From Lutraria lutraria (Eukaryota > Mollusca > Bivalvia > Venerida > Mactridae), in assembly GCA_964023205.1 (NCBI GenBank), contig OZ026850.1, positions 5,497,270 to 5,561,269 of the forward strand: a stretch of 64,000 bases of DNA, given 5' to 3'. Below the pieces are notes generated by a model, which saw only the letters and a program-made list of their open reading frames with translations, was not told the DNA's origin and did no database searches. Each line of letters starts with the position of its first letter. Position 1 is the stretch's first letter. This document shows, piece after piece, positions 24,413 through 37,323 of the stretch. The position numbers and the translations under genes are program-made.

Positions 24413-24725
24413 ATTTGCTTTTTGCTAATAAAAAATATATGCAAAAAAAATGCTGATATTATCCCAAGGTAATTATTACCGACGAAACAAGCCCTTTTTC
24501 TTCTAAAACACTGATTTCGCTGTGAATTATGCTTTAGTAAACTTGAAATATATAGAGCGCGTGACGTCTTTTCATGCCTTGTGCATAATATGACGGCGGG
24601 AAAACGCATGAATATTGGTGCGGACCAAAGTACTACGTTTAAGTTTTTCTTCCGCCATGCAAGTGTTAAACTAATTCCTATTCCATGTTGCTGTTCAAGT
24701 CTATGTTATTTCAGTTTCCATCTGT
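24413..24725 (-). repeat. Dispersed repeat shared in reverse with 51,540-51,720
   Basis: The words GATATTATCCCAAG, GACGAAACAAGCCC, TATAGAGCG..GACGTC and TGTGCATAA occur here, and in inverse order and orientation at about 51,540-51,720. The right part (24,600-24,720) holds a reverse copy of the GCAACATGGAAC family. A minus-strand frame at 24,403-24,609 runs across the repeat and is not a gene. Confidence 0.5.
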
Positions 24726-26940
24726 ACTTTCAGTACTTTGATTTTCTAAACGATCAATGACGTTATATCATTAAACCAGTACCATGGTATAAACCCACTG
24801 AGGTATTCGAAGACTATTATCAAGCGCAAAACAGATTCTCACAAATGCATTACGCTGGCAAAATTTACGAAGTCTAGATGATAAAGACAAATACAGTCTA
24901 AAAAGTAAAATTTGCGGAATTAACAATGCCTAGATGCTACGTCTAGATAGAATTTAAAATGTTCAGCATTATATTATATTCCAGGCTGAAATGCATTTAA
25001 TTGTTGAGCATGTTCTTTTTATCCTCATGTACAATTGACATAATCTCACGTTTTTAAAGGAAATTGAATAAATACGCAACCTATAGCTGTCGACATTGTG
25101 TGTCAATCAATTTCGTCACTTTTTACTTGATTAAATAGTCGTTGTAAAACATTAAACATTAATATTGTATGGTCTGTCGTTTTGGTAAGTGGGCAAACCA
25201 GTATCTGTTTCAACATAGGGTTTCGCTGGCTCTTGCAGGTGGACATTCGCCTCTTCTAATCGCTTTCCCACTCTAGATATCTCTCAAATCGGGCTTGGGA
25301 GCTATGACATACATTGTGTTCGTTCATTCGTTCAAACTACTCGGGCATTTCCGTAATTGAGAAATTATACGCCTCGTAGAATCATTTTCAGAATTACAGA
25401 CTTTCAAACGTGTTCATCGTTCGCGATTGATAAAATGGGCATATAATTCCCATTGAAAGAGTAACGGGTTATTTCCATCGTAGGATTCCCATGGTCAGCC
25501 ATGAGGGAAAGTAGCCATTGACCAAAACAGCAATATGGCGACCTGCCTGTTATGTCCGGGGCACATTTCTCTAGACAAAATAATGAAAATATGTAGACGC
25601 CGAGGAGTTCCGATGTTTTGTTCGTTATGTCTTTATGAAACGTTTTGTTATTAATGTTTGCTGTTGATTGTACTGTTTTTGTTTTTATTTTTGTATGCTA
25701 TTTCTGTAATTCCATTCTTGTTTCCCTGAGTTTGAGATTCACCAGTACCATGCAACTAATGTAAACCCCCATGTATAGGTTTGATACAGGTCATTTAGAT
25801 ATACAGTACCCCTCTGTGAGACTACATGTGCTTATCCATCATTTCCGTGTCGAGCAAGGTTTAGATGGGTGGGTTTCGGCAGGGACTCTAATTAATGTTA
25901 AATCCCTGGTTTGGAAGAAGTACAGAAATAATGCTTAATGATATCAATATCGTGTTTATGTATAGCTGTTTGCCGATAAATGTATGTATTATTACAGGAT
26001 TTAGGGTCGATTAAGCTATGGAACTTATATTTGTTTTATCGTTAAAGTAAATAAATGTATGCTGATATAATCCTTCACAAACATGATTATATTGAATTAG
26101 TTTGCCTAATCCATTCAAGTCTGAAATTAATGTCATGAAAATATTGTGTGAGTTTCAGATTTAGGGATGATTTTTAAAACATTTGTCTGACAGCGAAGGG
26201 GTCTCGGAAACAGAGCCTTTTAATTACCATATCAGGTGAAATTATTGGGAGGGCTAAGACTTCCATAGACCGTCTCTCCGGTTCCTAGGGCCCTGTGTGT
26301 TAATGCTATTCTGTGGTATTTGTAAGGTGCCGCTGTTGTTGAATAGCTACGGTTCCTGAAAATATATTGCTAGCCTCTCAAGCAAGGTCATCATGAAATA
26401 AAGCCATTCAGTTGGCTTTATGAAGATCGATGGTTCCGCTCAGGTGTACGGCAGAGGTCTTCCCCGCCTTAAGATGGGAAAATCGTCAAATAGCCCTGTT
26501 GGTGCGCCGTTAAAACCAAGAAATAAATGTGGAATATGTCATTATTTAAAAGCCTCGATCTAGCTAGTGTGTACGTGTGTGAAGCTTTTTAAATCATTTG
26601 CATTCGGAACACCCACCATTTTTTACGAAAATGAAAGATTAATATATTTGTTAGAAATTCGAATAGCCTCGAGCAATAAATAATATTTTCATAATGCATG
26701 ACTAGTTGTTTAAATGGAGATTATACGTACATACAGGTATACAGCAATAAATTAACTATGCGTCTGTGAACAGGAAGCTTGGGATAATACGACAAACCTG
26801 GCGGTCAGACCGTCAATGGTCAACGTATTGGTCTGTGGTAAAAGTGACGAAAAACACTTTTTGTTTTTGTATCCTGATGTATTTCCCGGGGAATAAAAGC
26901 TCAGTGAACAAGAAATGATTTTACGGCACTGACATTTCAA
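24726..26940. other. Intergenic, no recognised feature
   Basis: Mostly unique-looking DNA. One CAATATGGCGACC word near 25,532 resembles the motif upstream of the GT61 gene. No exon with convincing similarity was found on either strand. Confidence 0.4.
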
Positions 26941-26941
26941 T

Positions 26942-27670
26942 TTTAGCTCACAAGAGCACAAAGTGCTGAAGGTGGGCTATTGTGATCGCGTGTTGTCCGT
27001 CCGTCTGTGCGTGCGTGCGTACGTACGTCCGTCAACATTAGTATTGCTTTAAACAACACCATCTTCTTCTTAAACTGTTGGCCAATTTCTACGAAGCTTT
27101 ACAGGGATGTTCCTTGCATGGAAGTTATACCAAGGTATTCAAAAAATTAAATTTCATCAAAAACTCTTCTTGTCCATAACAACAATGACTAGTGCTTAGA
27201 TATTTGTTATGCGACATTGTCTAGTGGACCTATACCAAGTTTGTTCAGGTTAAGGCTCTGGTATTAAAATTGGCACCGCCCCACGGTAAACTAATTTTAC
27301 ACAGACATATATAGGAAAAATTTTAAAATCTTCTTGTCGGAAACTATAGAGCCTAGAGCTTTGATATTTGGTGCATAGCATTGTCTAGTAGGCCTCTACA
27401 ATGTTTGTTCAAATTATTACTCAGACTGGGGTCAAAATTTGCTCTGCCTTGGAGTTTACTTAATTTTACATAGGCTTATATAGGAAAATTGAAAACATCT
27501 TCTTGTCAGAAATTCCTAGAGCTTAGGTATTTCGACTGTAGCTTTGCCTTGTTGACCTCTGCCAAGTTTGTTTATAAAAATTGGCCCCGCCCCAGGATTC
27601 ACTTGATTTTACATTGGCTCATATAGGAAAACATGAAAAAGGTTATTTTTCTGTTGAGCAATTATATACC
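26942..27670 (+). repeat. TTTAGCTCAC-headed element, second type
   Basis: Starts TTTTAGCTCACAAGAGCAC, then has a (GTGC)n/(GTAC)n/CGTCC tract near 27,000-27,035. Three diverged units of about 160 bp follow, containing TCTTGTC..AGAGC..GATATTT..ATTGTCTAGT..CTCTACAA..TTTGTTCA and GGCACCGCCCC. A related copy in reverse orientation lies at 55,420-56,028. It is non-coding. Confidence 0.65.
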
Positions 27671-27990
27671 TCTTGTTTATTAACTAAAAGTTATTGAAAT
27701 GATCAGTTGGAAAATAAAAAGGGCCCTAAAATCAATAACTGTCTAATACTAGAGGCAAATATTTGCCGATCTGTAAATAAAGTCACATATTTCACCGCTC
27801 TTCGTTTAGTCTTATTTACACCTCAGCTTACTCGCTGAACATTATAAACAAGCGTTGTTGAACGCACGATTGTCATATTGTTACAAGTAAATATAATAAG
27901 AGTATTAAGTATTTGATAGAAATGTAAGTGTGCATATAAAGTGCCGTATAACACTAATAATTATGTATATATGATGTGATGTATCTATAC
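27671..27990. other. Intergenic, no recognised feature
   Basis: AT-rich. Nothing is visible apart from short TA-rich runs. Confidence 0.4.
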
Positions 27991-28226
27991 TGTTTGTTTA
28001 CAAGTTTGTTTGGGTTTTACGCCCCTTTTCATATGAAGCAGACAGTTCACCTAACGATCGTTCCTGGGAAGAACCAGTACTAGACTTCCATCCTCCGTAA
28101 GCAACTACCTACTTTCTCACATAAAGAGACATGGTGGGTAGCGGGGCTCGAACTCACGATTCTCTTTCTGTAAGAGGATATACAGCGATTTGAAGTCGGC
28201 GACCTTAACCACTCGATCACGGAGGC
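27991..28226 (-). mobile_element. tRNA-derived SINE, copy 1
   Basis: On the minus strand the head (from 28,226) has box A-like TGATCGAGTGGTTAAGG and box B-like GAGTTCGAGCC, the internal RNA polymerase III promoter of a tRNA. The body contains ACCATGTCTCTTTATGTG, GGAGGATGG, TACTGGTTCTTCC and CTGTCTGC..CATATG. It ends GGGGCGTAAAACCCAAACAA. Copies occur at 50,218-50,450 (minus) and 52,090-52,270 (plus). It resembles the molluscan V-SINE type (RUDI-like), an assignment made from memory and not verified. Confidence 0.7.
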
Positions 28227-28469
28227 GAGTCTGTATCTATAAGCTAAATGGTGAATAGAAACACGAGTTATCATAGATAGATATGCAGATATAAAACAGA
28301 CAGACGGACGAACAGACAGATTGCATTTTTGTAAAAGTGTACATGTATGAAATATAACTATAATTAAGCGACGTGCTATATGATAAAAGAATTAAACATA
28401 CAAATGTTTCATAAGTTTGACGATGCAAAAAAAACTTCAAATGGGCATTTTTATTTTACAAACATTAGG

Positions 28470-31400
28470 TAGTACCATGATATTTCTCGGTGTACCAAGA
28501 TACTTGACTGTGTATCGTAAAGTAGCACTATGATAACTATTTGGCTATATATAGTAAAGTAGAGCACCGTGATATTTGACTATGTATGGTAAAGTAGCAA
28601 CATCATATTCGACAGTGTATGGTAAAGTAGCACTATGATAGCTGACTGTGTACGGTAAAGTAGCACCAGGATATTTGACTATGTATGGTACCATGGTATT
28701 TGACTGTGTATGGTAAAGTAGCATCATGGTATTTGTCTGTGTATGGTAAAGTAGCACCATGCTATTTGTCTGTGTATGGTAAAGTAGCACCATGGTATTT
28801 GACTATGTATGGTAAAGTAGCACCATGATATTTGGCTATATATGGTAAAGTAGCACCATGGTATTTGTCTGTGTATGGTAAAGTAGCATCATGCTATTTG
28901 TCTGTGTATGGTAAAGTAGCACCATGGTATTTGACTATGCATGGTAAAGTAGCACCATGGTATTTGTCTGTGTATGGTAAAGTAGCACTATGGTAGTTGA
29001 CTATGTATGGTAAAGTAGCACCATGGTATTTGACTATGTATGGTAAAGTAGCACCATGGTATTTGACTATGTATGGTAAAGTAGCACCATGGTATTTGAC
29101 TATGTATGGTAAAGTAGCACCATGGTATTTGACTATGTATGGTAAAGTAGCACCATGGTATTTGACTATGTATGGTAAAGTAGCACCATGGTATTTGACT
29201 ATGTATGGTAAAGTAGCACCATGGTATTTGTCTGTGTATGGTAAAGTAGCACCATGGTATTTGACTATGTATGGTAAAGTAGCACCATGGTATTTGCCTG
29301 TGTATGGTAAAGTAGCACCATGATATTTGTCTGTGTATTGTTACGTTGCACCATGGTATTTGTCTGTGTATGGTAAAGTAGCACCATGGTATTTGTCTGT
29401 GTATGGTAAAGTAGCACCATGGTATTTTTTCTGTGTATGGTAAAGTAGCACCATGATATTTGTCTGTGAATGGTAAAGTAGCACCATGATATTTGGCTAT
29501 ATATGGTAAAGTAGCACTATGATAGTTGACTATGTATTGTAAAGTAGCACCATGATATTTGGCTATATATGGTAAAGTAGCACCATGACATTTGGCTATA
29601 TATGGTAAAGTAGCACCATGGTATTTGTCTGTGTATGGTAAAGTAGCACCATGATATTTGTCTGTGTATGGTAAAGTAGCACCATGGTATTTGACTATGT
29701 ATGGAAAAGTAGCACCAAAGTATTTGTCTATGTATGGTAAAGTAGCACCATGGTATTTGTCTGTGTATGGTAAAGTAGCACTATGATAGTTGACTATGTA
29801 TGGTAAAGTAGCACCATGGTATTTGACTATGTATGGTAAAGTAGCACCATGGTATTTGACTATGTATGGTAAAGTAGCACCATGGTATTTGACTATGTAT
29901 GGTAAAGTAGCACCAAAGTATTTGTCTGTGTATGGTAAAGTAGCACCATGATATTTGTCTGTGTATTGTTAAGTTGCACCATGGTATTTGTCTGTGTATG
30001 GTAAAGTAGCACCATGATATTTGTCTGTGTATTGTTAAGTTGCACCATGGTATTTGTCTGTGTATGGTAAAGTAGCACCATGGTATTTGTCTGTGTATGG
30101 TTAAGTAGCACCATGATATTTGTCTGTGTATTGTTAAGTTGCACCATGGTATTTGACTATGTATGGTAAAGTAGCACCATGGTATTTGACTATGTATGTT
30201 AAAGTAGCACCATAGTATTTGTCTGTGTATGGTAAAGTAACACCATGGTATTTGACTATGTATGGTAAAGTAGCACCATGGTATTTGTATGTGTATTGTT
30301 AAGTTGCACCATGGTTTTTGTCTGTGTATGGTTAAGTAGCACCATGGTATTTGTCGATGTATGGTAAAGTAGCACTATGATAGTTGACTATGTATGATAA
30401 AGTAGCACCATGATATTTGACTATGTATGGTAAAGTAGCACTATGATAGTTGACTATGTATGGTAAAGTAGCACCATGATATTTGTCTGTGTATGGTAAA
30501 GTAGCACTATGATATTTGTCTGTGTATGGTACAGTAGCACCATGATATTTGTCTGTGTATTGTTAAGTTGCACCATGGTATTTGACTATGTATGGTAAAG
30601 TAGCACCATGGTATTTGACTATGTATGTTAAAGTAGCACCATAGTATTTGTCTGTGTATGGTAAAGTAACACCATGGTATTTGACTATGTATGGTAAAGT
30701 AGCACCATGGTATTTGTCTGTGTATTGTTAAGTTGCACCATGGTATTTGTCTGTGTATGGTAAAGTAGCACCATGGTATTTGTCGATGTATGGTAAAGTA
30801 GCACTATGATAGTTGACTATGTATGGTAAAGTACCATGATATTTGACTATGTATGGTAAAGTAGCACTATGATAGTTGACTATGTATAGTAAAGTAGCAC
30901 CATGATATTTGTCTGTGTATGGTAAAGTAGCACTATGATATTTGTCTGTGTATGGTACAGTAGCACTATGATATTTGGCTTTATATTGTAAAGTAGTACC
31001 ATGATATTTGTCTGTGTATGGTAAAGTAGCACCATGATATTTGTCTGTGTATGGTACAGTAGCACCATGATATTTGTCTGTGTATGGTAAAGTAGCACCA
31101 TGATATTTGGCTATATAAGGTAAAGTAGCACTATGATAGTTGACTATGTATGGTAAAGTAGCACCATGATATTTGGCTATATATGGTAAAGTAGCACTAT
31201 GATAGTTGACTATGTATGGTAAAGTAGCACCATGATATTTGTCTGTGTATGGTAAAGTAGCACCATAGTATTTGACTATGTATGGTAAAGTAGCACCATG
31301 GTATTTGTCTGTGTATGGTAAAGTAGCACCATGATATTTGGCTATATATGGTAAAGTAGCACTATGATAGTTGACTATGTATGGTTAATTAGCACCATGG

Positions 31401-34400
31401 TATTTGTCTGTGTATGGTAAAGTAGCACTATGATAGTTGACTATGTATGGTAAAGTAGCACCATGGTATTTGACTATGTATGGTAAAGTAGCACCATGGT
31501 ATTTATCTGTGTATGGTAAAGTAACACCATGATATTTGTCTGTGTATGGTAAAGTAGCACCATGATATTTGTCTGTGTATGGTAAAGTAACACCATGATA
31601 TTTGTCTATATATGGTAAAGTAGCACTATGATAGTTGACTATGTATGGTAAAGTAGCACCATGATATTTGGCTATATATGGTAAAGTAGCACCATGACAT
31701 GTGGCTATATATGGTAAAGTAGCACCATGGTATTTGTCTGTGTATGGTAAAGTACCACCATGATATTTGTATGTGTATGGTAAAGTAGCACCATGGTATT
31801 TGACTATGTATGGTAAAGTAGCACCATGGTATTTGTCTGTGTATGGTAAAGTAGCACCATGATATTTGGCTATATATGGTAAAGTAGCACTATGATAATT
31901 GACTATGTATGGTAAAGTAGCACCATGGTATTTGTCTGTGTATGGTAAAGTAGCACTATGATAGTTGACTATGTATGGTAAAGTAGCACCATGGTATTTG
32001 ACTATGTATGGTAAAGTAGCACCATGGTATTTGACTATGTATGGTAAAGTAGCACCATGGTATTTGACTATGTATGGTAAAGTAGCACCATGGTATTTGT
32101 CTGTGTATTGTTAAGTTGCACCATGGTATTTGACTGTGTATGGTAAAGTAGCACCATGGTATTTGTCTGTGTATGGTAAAGTAGCACTGTGATAGTTGAC
32201 TATGTATGGTAAAGTAGCACCATGGTATTTGTCTGTGTATGGTAAAGTAGCACTATGATAGTTGACTATGTATGGTAAAGTAGCACCATGGTATTTGACT
32301 ATGTATGGTAAAGTAGCACCATGGTATTTGACTATGTATGGTAAAGTAGCACCATGGTATTTGACTATGTATGGTAAAGTAGCACCATAGTATTTGTCTG
32401 TGTATGGTAAAGTAGCACCATGATATTTGACTATGTATGGTAAAGTAGCACCATGGTATTTGTCTGTGTATTGTTAAGTTGCACCATGGTATTCGTCTGT
32501 GTATGGTAAAGTAGCACCATGGTATTTGTCTATGTATGGTAAAGTAGCACTATGATAGTTGACTATGTATGGTAAAGTAGCACCATGATATTTGACTATG
32601 TATGGTAAAGTAGCACTATGATAGCTGACTATGTATGGTAAAGTAGCACCATGATATTTGTCTGTGTATGGTAAAGTAGCACTATGATATTTGTCTGTGT
32701 ATGGTACAGTAGCACTATGATAATTTGCTATATATTGTAAAGTAGTACCATGATATTTGTCTGTGTATGGTAAAGTAGCACCATGATATTTGTCTGTGTA
32801 TGGTACAGTAGCACCATGATATTTGTCTATGTATGGTAAAGTAGCACCATGATATTTGGCTATATATGGTAAAATAGCACTATGATGGTTGACTATGTAT
32901 GGTAAAGTAGCACCATGGTATTTGTCTGTGTATGGTAAAGTAGCACCATGATATTTGGCTATATATGGTAAAGTAGCACTATGATGGTTGACTATGTATG
33001 GTAAAGTAGCACCATGGTATTTGTCTGTGTATGGTAAAGTAGCACCATGATATTTGGCTATATATGGTAAAGTAGCACTATGATAGTTGACTATGTATGG
33101 TAAAGTAGCACCATGATATTTGGCTATATATGGTAAAGTAGCACTATGATAGTTGACTATGTATGGTAAAGTAGCACCATGATATTTGGCTATATATGGT
33201 AAAGTAGCACCATGGTATTTGTCTGTGTATGGTAAAGTAGCACCATGATATTTGTCTGTGTATGGTAAAGTAGCACCAAGATATTTGGCTATATATGGTA
33301 AAGTAGCCCTATCATAGTTGACTATGTATGGTAAAGTAGCACCATGGTATTTGACTATGTATGGTAAAGTAGCACCATGGTATTTGTCTGTGTATGGTTA
33401 AGTAACACCATGATATTTGTCTGTGTATGGTAAAGTAGCACCATGATATTTGTCTGTGTATGGTAAAGTAGCACCATGATATTTGTCTATATATGGTAAA
33501 GTAGCACTATGATAATTGACTATATATGGTAAAGTAGCACCATGGTATTTGGCTATGTATGGTAAAGTAGCACCATGGTATTTGACTATGTATGGTAAAG
33601 TAGCACCATGGTATTTGTCTGTGTATTGTTAAGTTGCACCATGGTATTTGACTGTGTATGGTAAAGTAGCACCATGGTATTTGTCTGTGTATGATAAAGT
33701 AGCACTATGGTAGTTGACTATGTATGGTAAAGTAGCACCATGATATTTGACTATGTATGGTAAAGTAGCACAATGATAGTTGACTATGTATGGTAAAGTA
33801 GCACCATGATATTTGTCTGTGTATGGTAAAGTAGCACTATGATATTTGTCTGTGTATGGTACAGTAGCACTATGATATTTGGCTATATATTGTAAAGTAG
33901 TACCATGATATTTGTCTGTGTATGGTAAAGTAGCACCATGATATTTGTCTGTGTATGGTACAGTAGCACCATGATATTTGTCTGTGTATGGTAAAGTAGC
34001 ACCATGATATTTGGCTTGAATGGTAAAGTAGCACTATGATAGTTGACTATGTATGGTAAAGTAGCACCATGATATTTGGCTATATATGGTAAAGTAGCAC
34101 CATGATATTTGGCTATATATGGTAAAGTAGCACCATGGTATTTGTCTGTGTATGGTAAAGTAGCACCATGATATTTGTCTGTGTATGGTAAAGTAGCACC
34201 ATGGTATTTGACAATGTATGGTAAAGTAGCACCATGGTATTTGTCTGTGTATGGTAAAGTAGCACCATGATATTTGGCTATATATGGTAAAGTAGCACGA
34301 TGATAGTTGACTATGTATGGTAAAGTAGCACCATGGTATTTGTCTGTGTATGGTAAAGTAGCACTATGATAGTTGACTATGTATGGTAAAGTAGCACCAT

Positions 34401-35030
34401 GGTATTTGACTATGTATGGTAAAGTAGCACCATGGTATTTGTCTGTGTATGGTAAAGTAGCACCATGATATTTGGCTATATATGGTAAAGTAGCACCATG
34501 GTATTTGACTGTGTATGGTAAAGTAGCACTATGATAGTTGACTATGTATGGTAAAGTAGCACCATGGTATTTGTCTGTGTATGGTAAAGTAGCACCATGA
34601 TATTTGGCTATATATGGTAAAGTAGCACCAAGTTATGTGTCTGTGTATGGTAAAGTAGCACCAAGATATTTGTCTGTGTATTGTTAAGTTGCACCAAGTT
34701 ATTTGTCTGTGTATGGTAAAGTAGCACTATGGTAGTTGACTATGTATGGTAAAGTAGCACCATGATATTTGACTATGTATGGTAAAGTAGCACAATGATA
34801 GTTGACTATGTATGGTAAAGTAGCACCATGATATTTGTCTGTGTATGGTAAAGTAGCACTATGATATTTGTCTGTGTATGGTACAGTAGCACTATGATAT
34901 TTGGCTATATATTGTAAAGTAGTACCATGATATTTGTCTGTGTATGGTAAAGTAGCACCATGATATTTGTCTGTGTATGGTACAGTAGCACCATGATATT
35001 TGTCTGTGTATGGTAAAGTAGCACCAAGAT
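28470..35030. repeat. 33-bp minisatellite, zone I
   Basis: About 198 tandem units of exactly 33 bp. The type unit reads GTAGCACCATG, G/A TATTTG, then T/A CT G/A TGTATGGTAAA. Units differ at a few positions (CATGG/CATGA, GTCTGTG/GACTATG/GGCTATA). A frequent variant reads TATTGTTAAGTTGCACC. Period breaks are rare, for example 28,688, 29,425, 30,832 and 34,017. Landmark variant TATTGTAAAGTAGTACC occurs at 30,984, 32,733, 33,888 and 34,910, which are 53, 35 and about 31 units apart, so larger blocks have been copied. It is not CRISPR, because there are no spacers. It is not convincingly coding. Confidence 0.95.
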
Positions 35031-37323
35031 ATTTGACTGTGTATGGTAAAGTAACACCAAGATAGTTGACTGTGTATGGTAAAGTAACACCAAGATATTT
35101 GACTGTGTATGGTAAAGTAACACCAAGATAGTTGACTGTGTATGGTAAAGTAACACCAAGATAGTTGACTGTGTATGGTAAAGTAACACCAAGATAGTTG
35201 ACTGTGTATGGTAAAGTAACACCAAGATGTTTGACTGTGTATGGTAAAGTAACACCAAGATAGTTGACTGTGTATGGTAAAGTAACACCAAGATAGTTGA
35301 CTGTGAATGGTAAAGTAACACCAAGATAGTTGACTCGGTATGGTAAAGTAACACCAAGATAGTTGACTGTGTATGGTAAAGTAACACCAAGATATTTGAC
35401 TGTGTATGGTAAAGTAACACCAAGATAGTTGACTGGGTATGGTAAAGTAACACCAAGATAGTTGACTGTGTATGGTAAAGTAGCACCAAAATATTTGTCT
35501 GTGTATGGTAAAGTAACACCAAGATAGTTGATTGTGTATGGTAAAGTAACACCAAGATAGTTGACTGTGTATGGTAAAGTAACACCAAGATAGTTGACTG
35601 TGTATGGTAAAGTAACACCAAGATAGATGACTTGGTATGGTAAAGTAACACCAAGATAGTTGACTGTGTATGGTAAAGTAACACCAAGATAGTTGACTGG
35701 GTATGGTAAAGTAACACCAAGATAGTTGACTGTGTATGGTAAAGTAACACCAAGATATTTGACTGTGTATGGTAAAGTAACACCAAGATATTTGACTGTG
35801 TATGGTAAAGTAACACCAAGATAGTTGACTGTGTATGGTAAAGTAACACCAAGATATTTGAATGTGTATGGTAAAGTAACACCAAGATAGTTGACTGGGT
35901 ATGGTAAAGTAACACCAAGATGTTTGACTGTGTATGGTAAAGTAACACCAAGATAGTTGACTGTGTATGGTAAAGTAACACCAAGATAGTTGACTGGGTA
36001 TGGTAAAGTAACACCAAGATATTTGACTGTGTATGGTAAAGTAACACCAAGATAGTTGCCTGTGTATGGTAAAGTAACACCAAGATGTTTGACTGTGTAT
36101 GGTAAAGTAACACCAAGATAGTTGACTGTGTATGGTAAAGTAACACCAAGATGTTTGACTGTGTATGGTAAAGTAACACCAAGATGTTTGACTGTGTATG
36201 GTAAAGTAACACCAAGATAGTTGACTGTGTATGGTAAAGTAACACCAAGATATTTGACTGTGTATGGTAAAGTAACACCAAGATATTTGACTGTGTATGG
36301 TAAAGTAACACCAAGATAGTTGACTGTGTATGGTAAAGTAACACCAAGATATTTGACTGTGTATGGTAAAGTAACACCAAGATAGTTGACTGGGTATGGT
36401 AAAGTAACACCAAGATGTTTGACTGTGTATGGTAAAGTAACACCAAGATAGTTGACTGTGTATGGTAAAGTAACACCAAGATAGTTGACTGGGTATGGTA
36501 AAGTAACACCAAGATATTTGACTGTGTATGGTAAAGTAACACCAAGATAGTTGCCTGTGTATGGTAAAGTAACACCAAGATGTTTGACTGTGTATGGTAA
36601 AGTAACACCAAGATAGTTGACTGTGTATGGTAAAGTAACACCAAGATGTTTGACTGTGTATGGTAAAGTAACACCAAAATATTTGTCTGTTTATGGTAAA
36701 GTAACACCAAGATGTTTGACTGTGTATGGTAAAGTAGCACCAAGATAGTTTACTGTGTATGGTAAAGTAACACCAAGATAGTTGACTGTGTATGGTAAAG
36801 TAGCACCAAAATATTTGACTGTGTATGGTAAAGTAACACCAAGATAGTTTACTGTGTATGGTAAAGTAACACCAAAATATTTGTCTGTTTATGGTAAAGT
36901 AACACCAAGATGTTTGACTGTGTATGGTAAAGTAGCACCAAGATAGTTTACTGTGTATGGTAAAGTAACACCAAGATAGTTGACTGTGTATGGTAAAGTA
37001 ACACCAAGATAGTTTACTGTGTATGGTAAAGTAACACCAAGATACTTGATTGTGGACGGTAAAGTAACAACAAGATATTTGACTGAATATGGTAAAGTAA
37101 CACTAAAATATTTGACTGTGTATGGTGAAGTAACACCAAAATATTTGACTGTGTATGTTGAAGTAACACCAAGATATTTGACTGTGTATGGTAAAGTAAC
37201 ACTAAAATATTTGACTGTGCATGGTGAAGTAACACTAAGATATTTGACTGTGTATGTTGAAGTAACACCAAAATATTCGACTGTGTATGTTGAAGTAACA
37301 CCAAAATATTTGACTGTGTATCG
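35031..37323. repeat. 33-bp minisatellite, zone II
   Basis: About 69 further units with the same period but a distinct consensus: GTAACACCAAGAT, A/G G/T TTGACTGTGTATGGTAAA. Units are more uniform than in zone I. A 15-unit (495-bp) block repeats, with 35,881 matching 36,376 through rare variants such as GTTGCCTG. A 198-bp (6-unit) block repeats near 36,671 and 36,869. The last units (37,075-37,323) diverge (GTTGAAGTAAC), as expected at an array edge. The sharp switch from zone I at about 35,031 suggests independent amplification of two founder units. Confidence 0.95.

Noticed and set aside
28997..29323. Plus-strand repeat protein with VAPWYLTMYGK units
   Set aside because: The frame is open only because the period is a multiple of three. 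It is interrupted by TAG in most neighbouring units (GATAGTTG) and there is no start context or splice support.
28470..37323. CRISPR-like array of 33-bp repeats
   Set aside because: The repeats are directly adjacent with no spacers, units vary, and the context is an intron-bearing animal genome.
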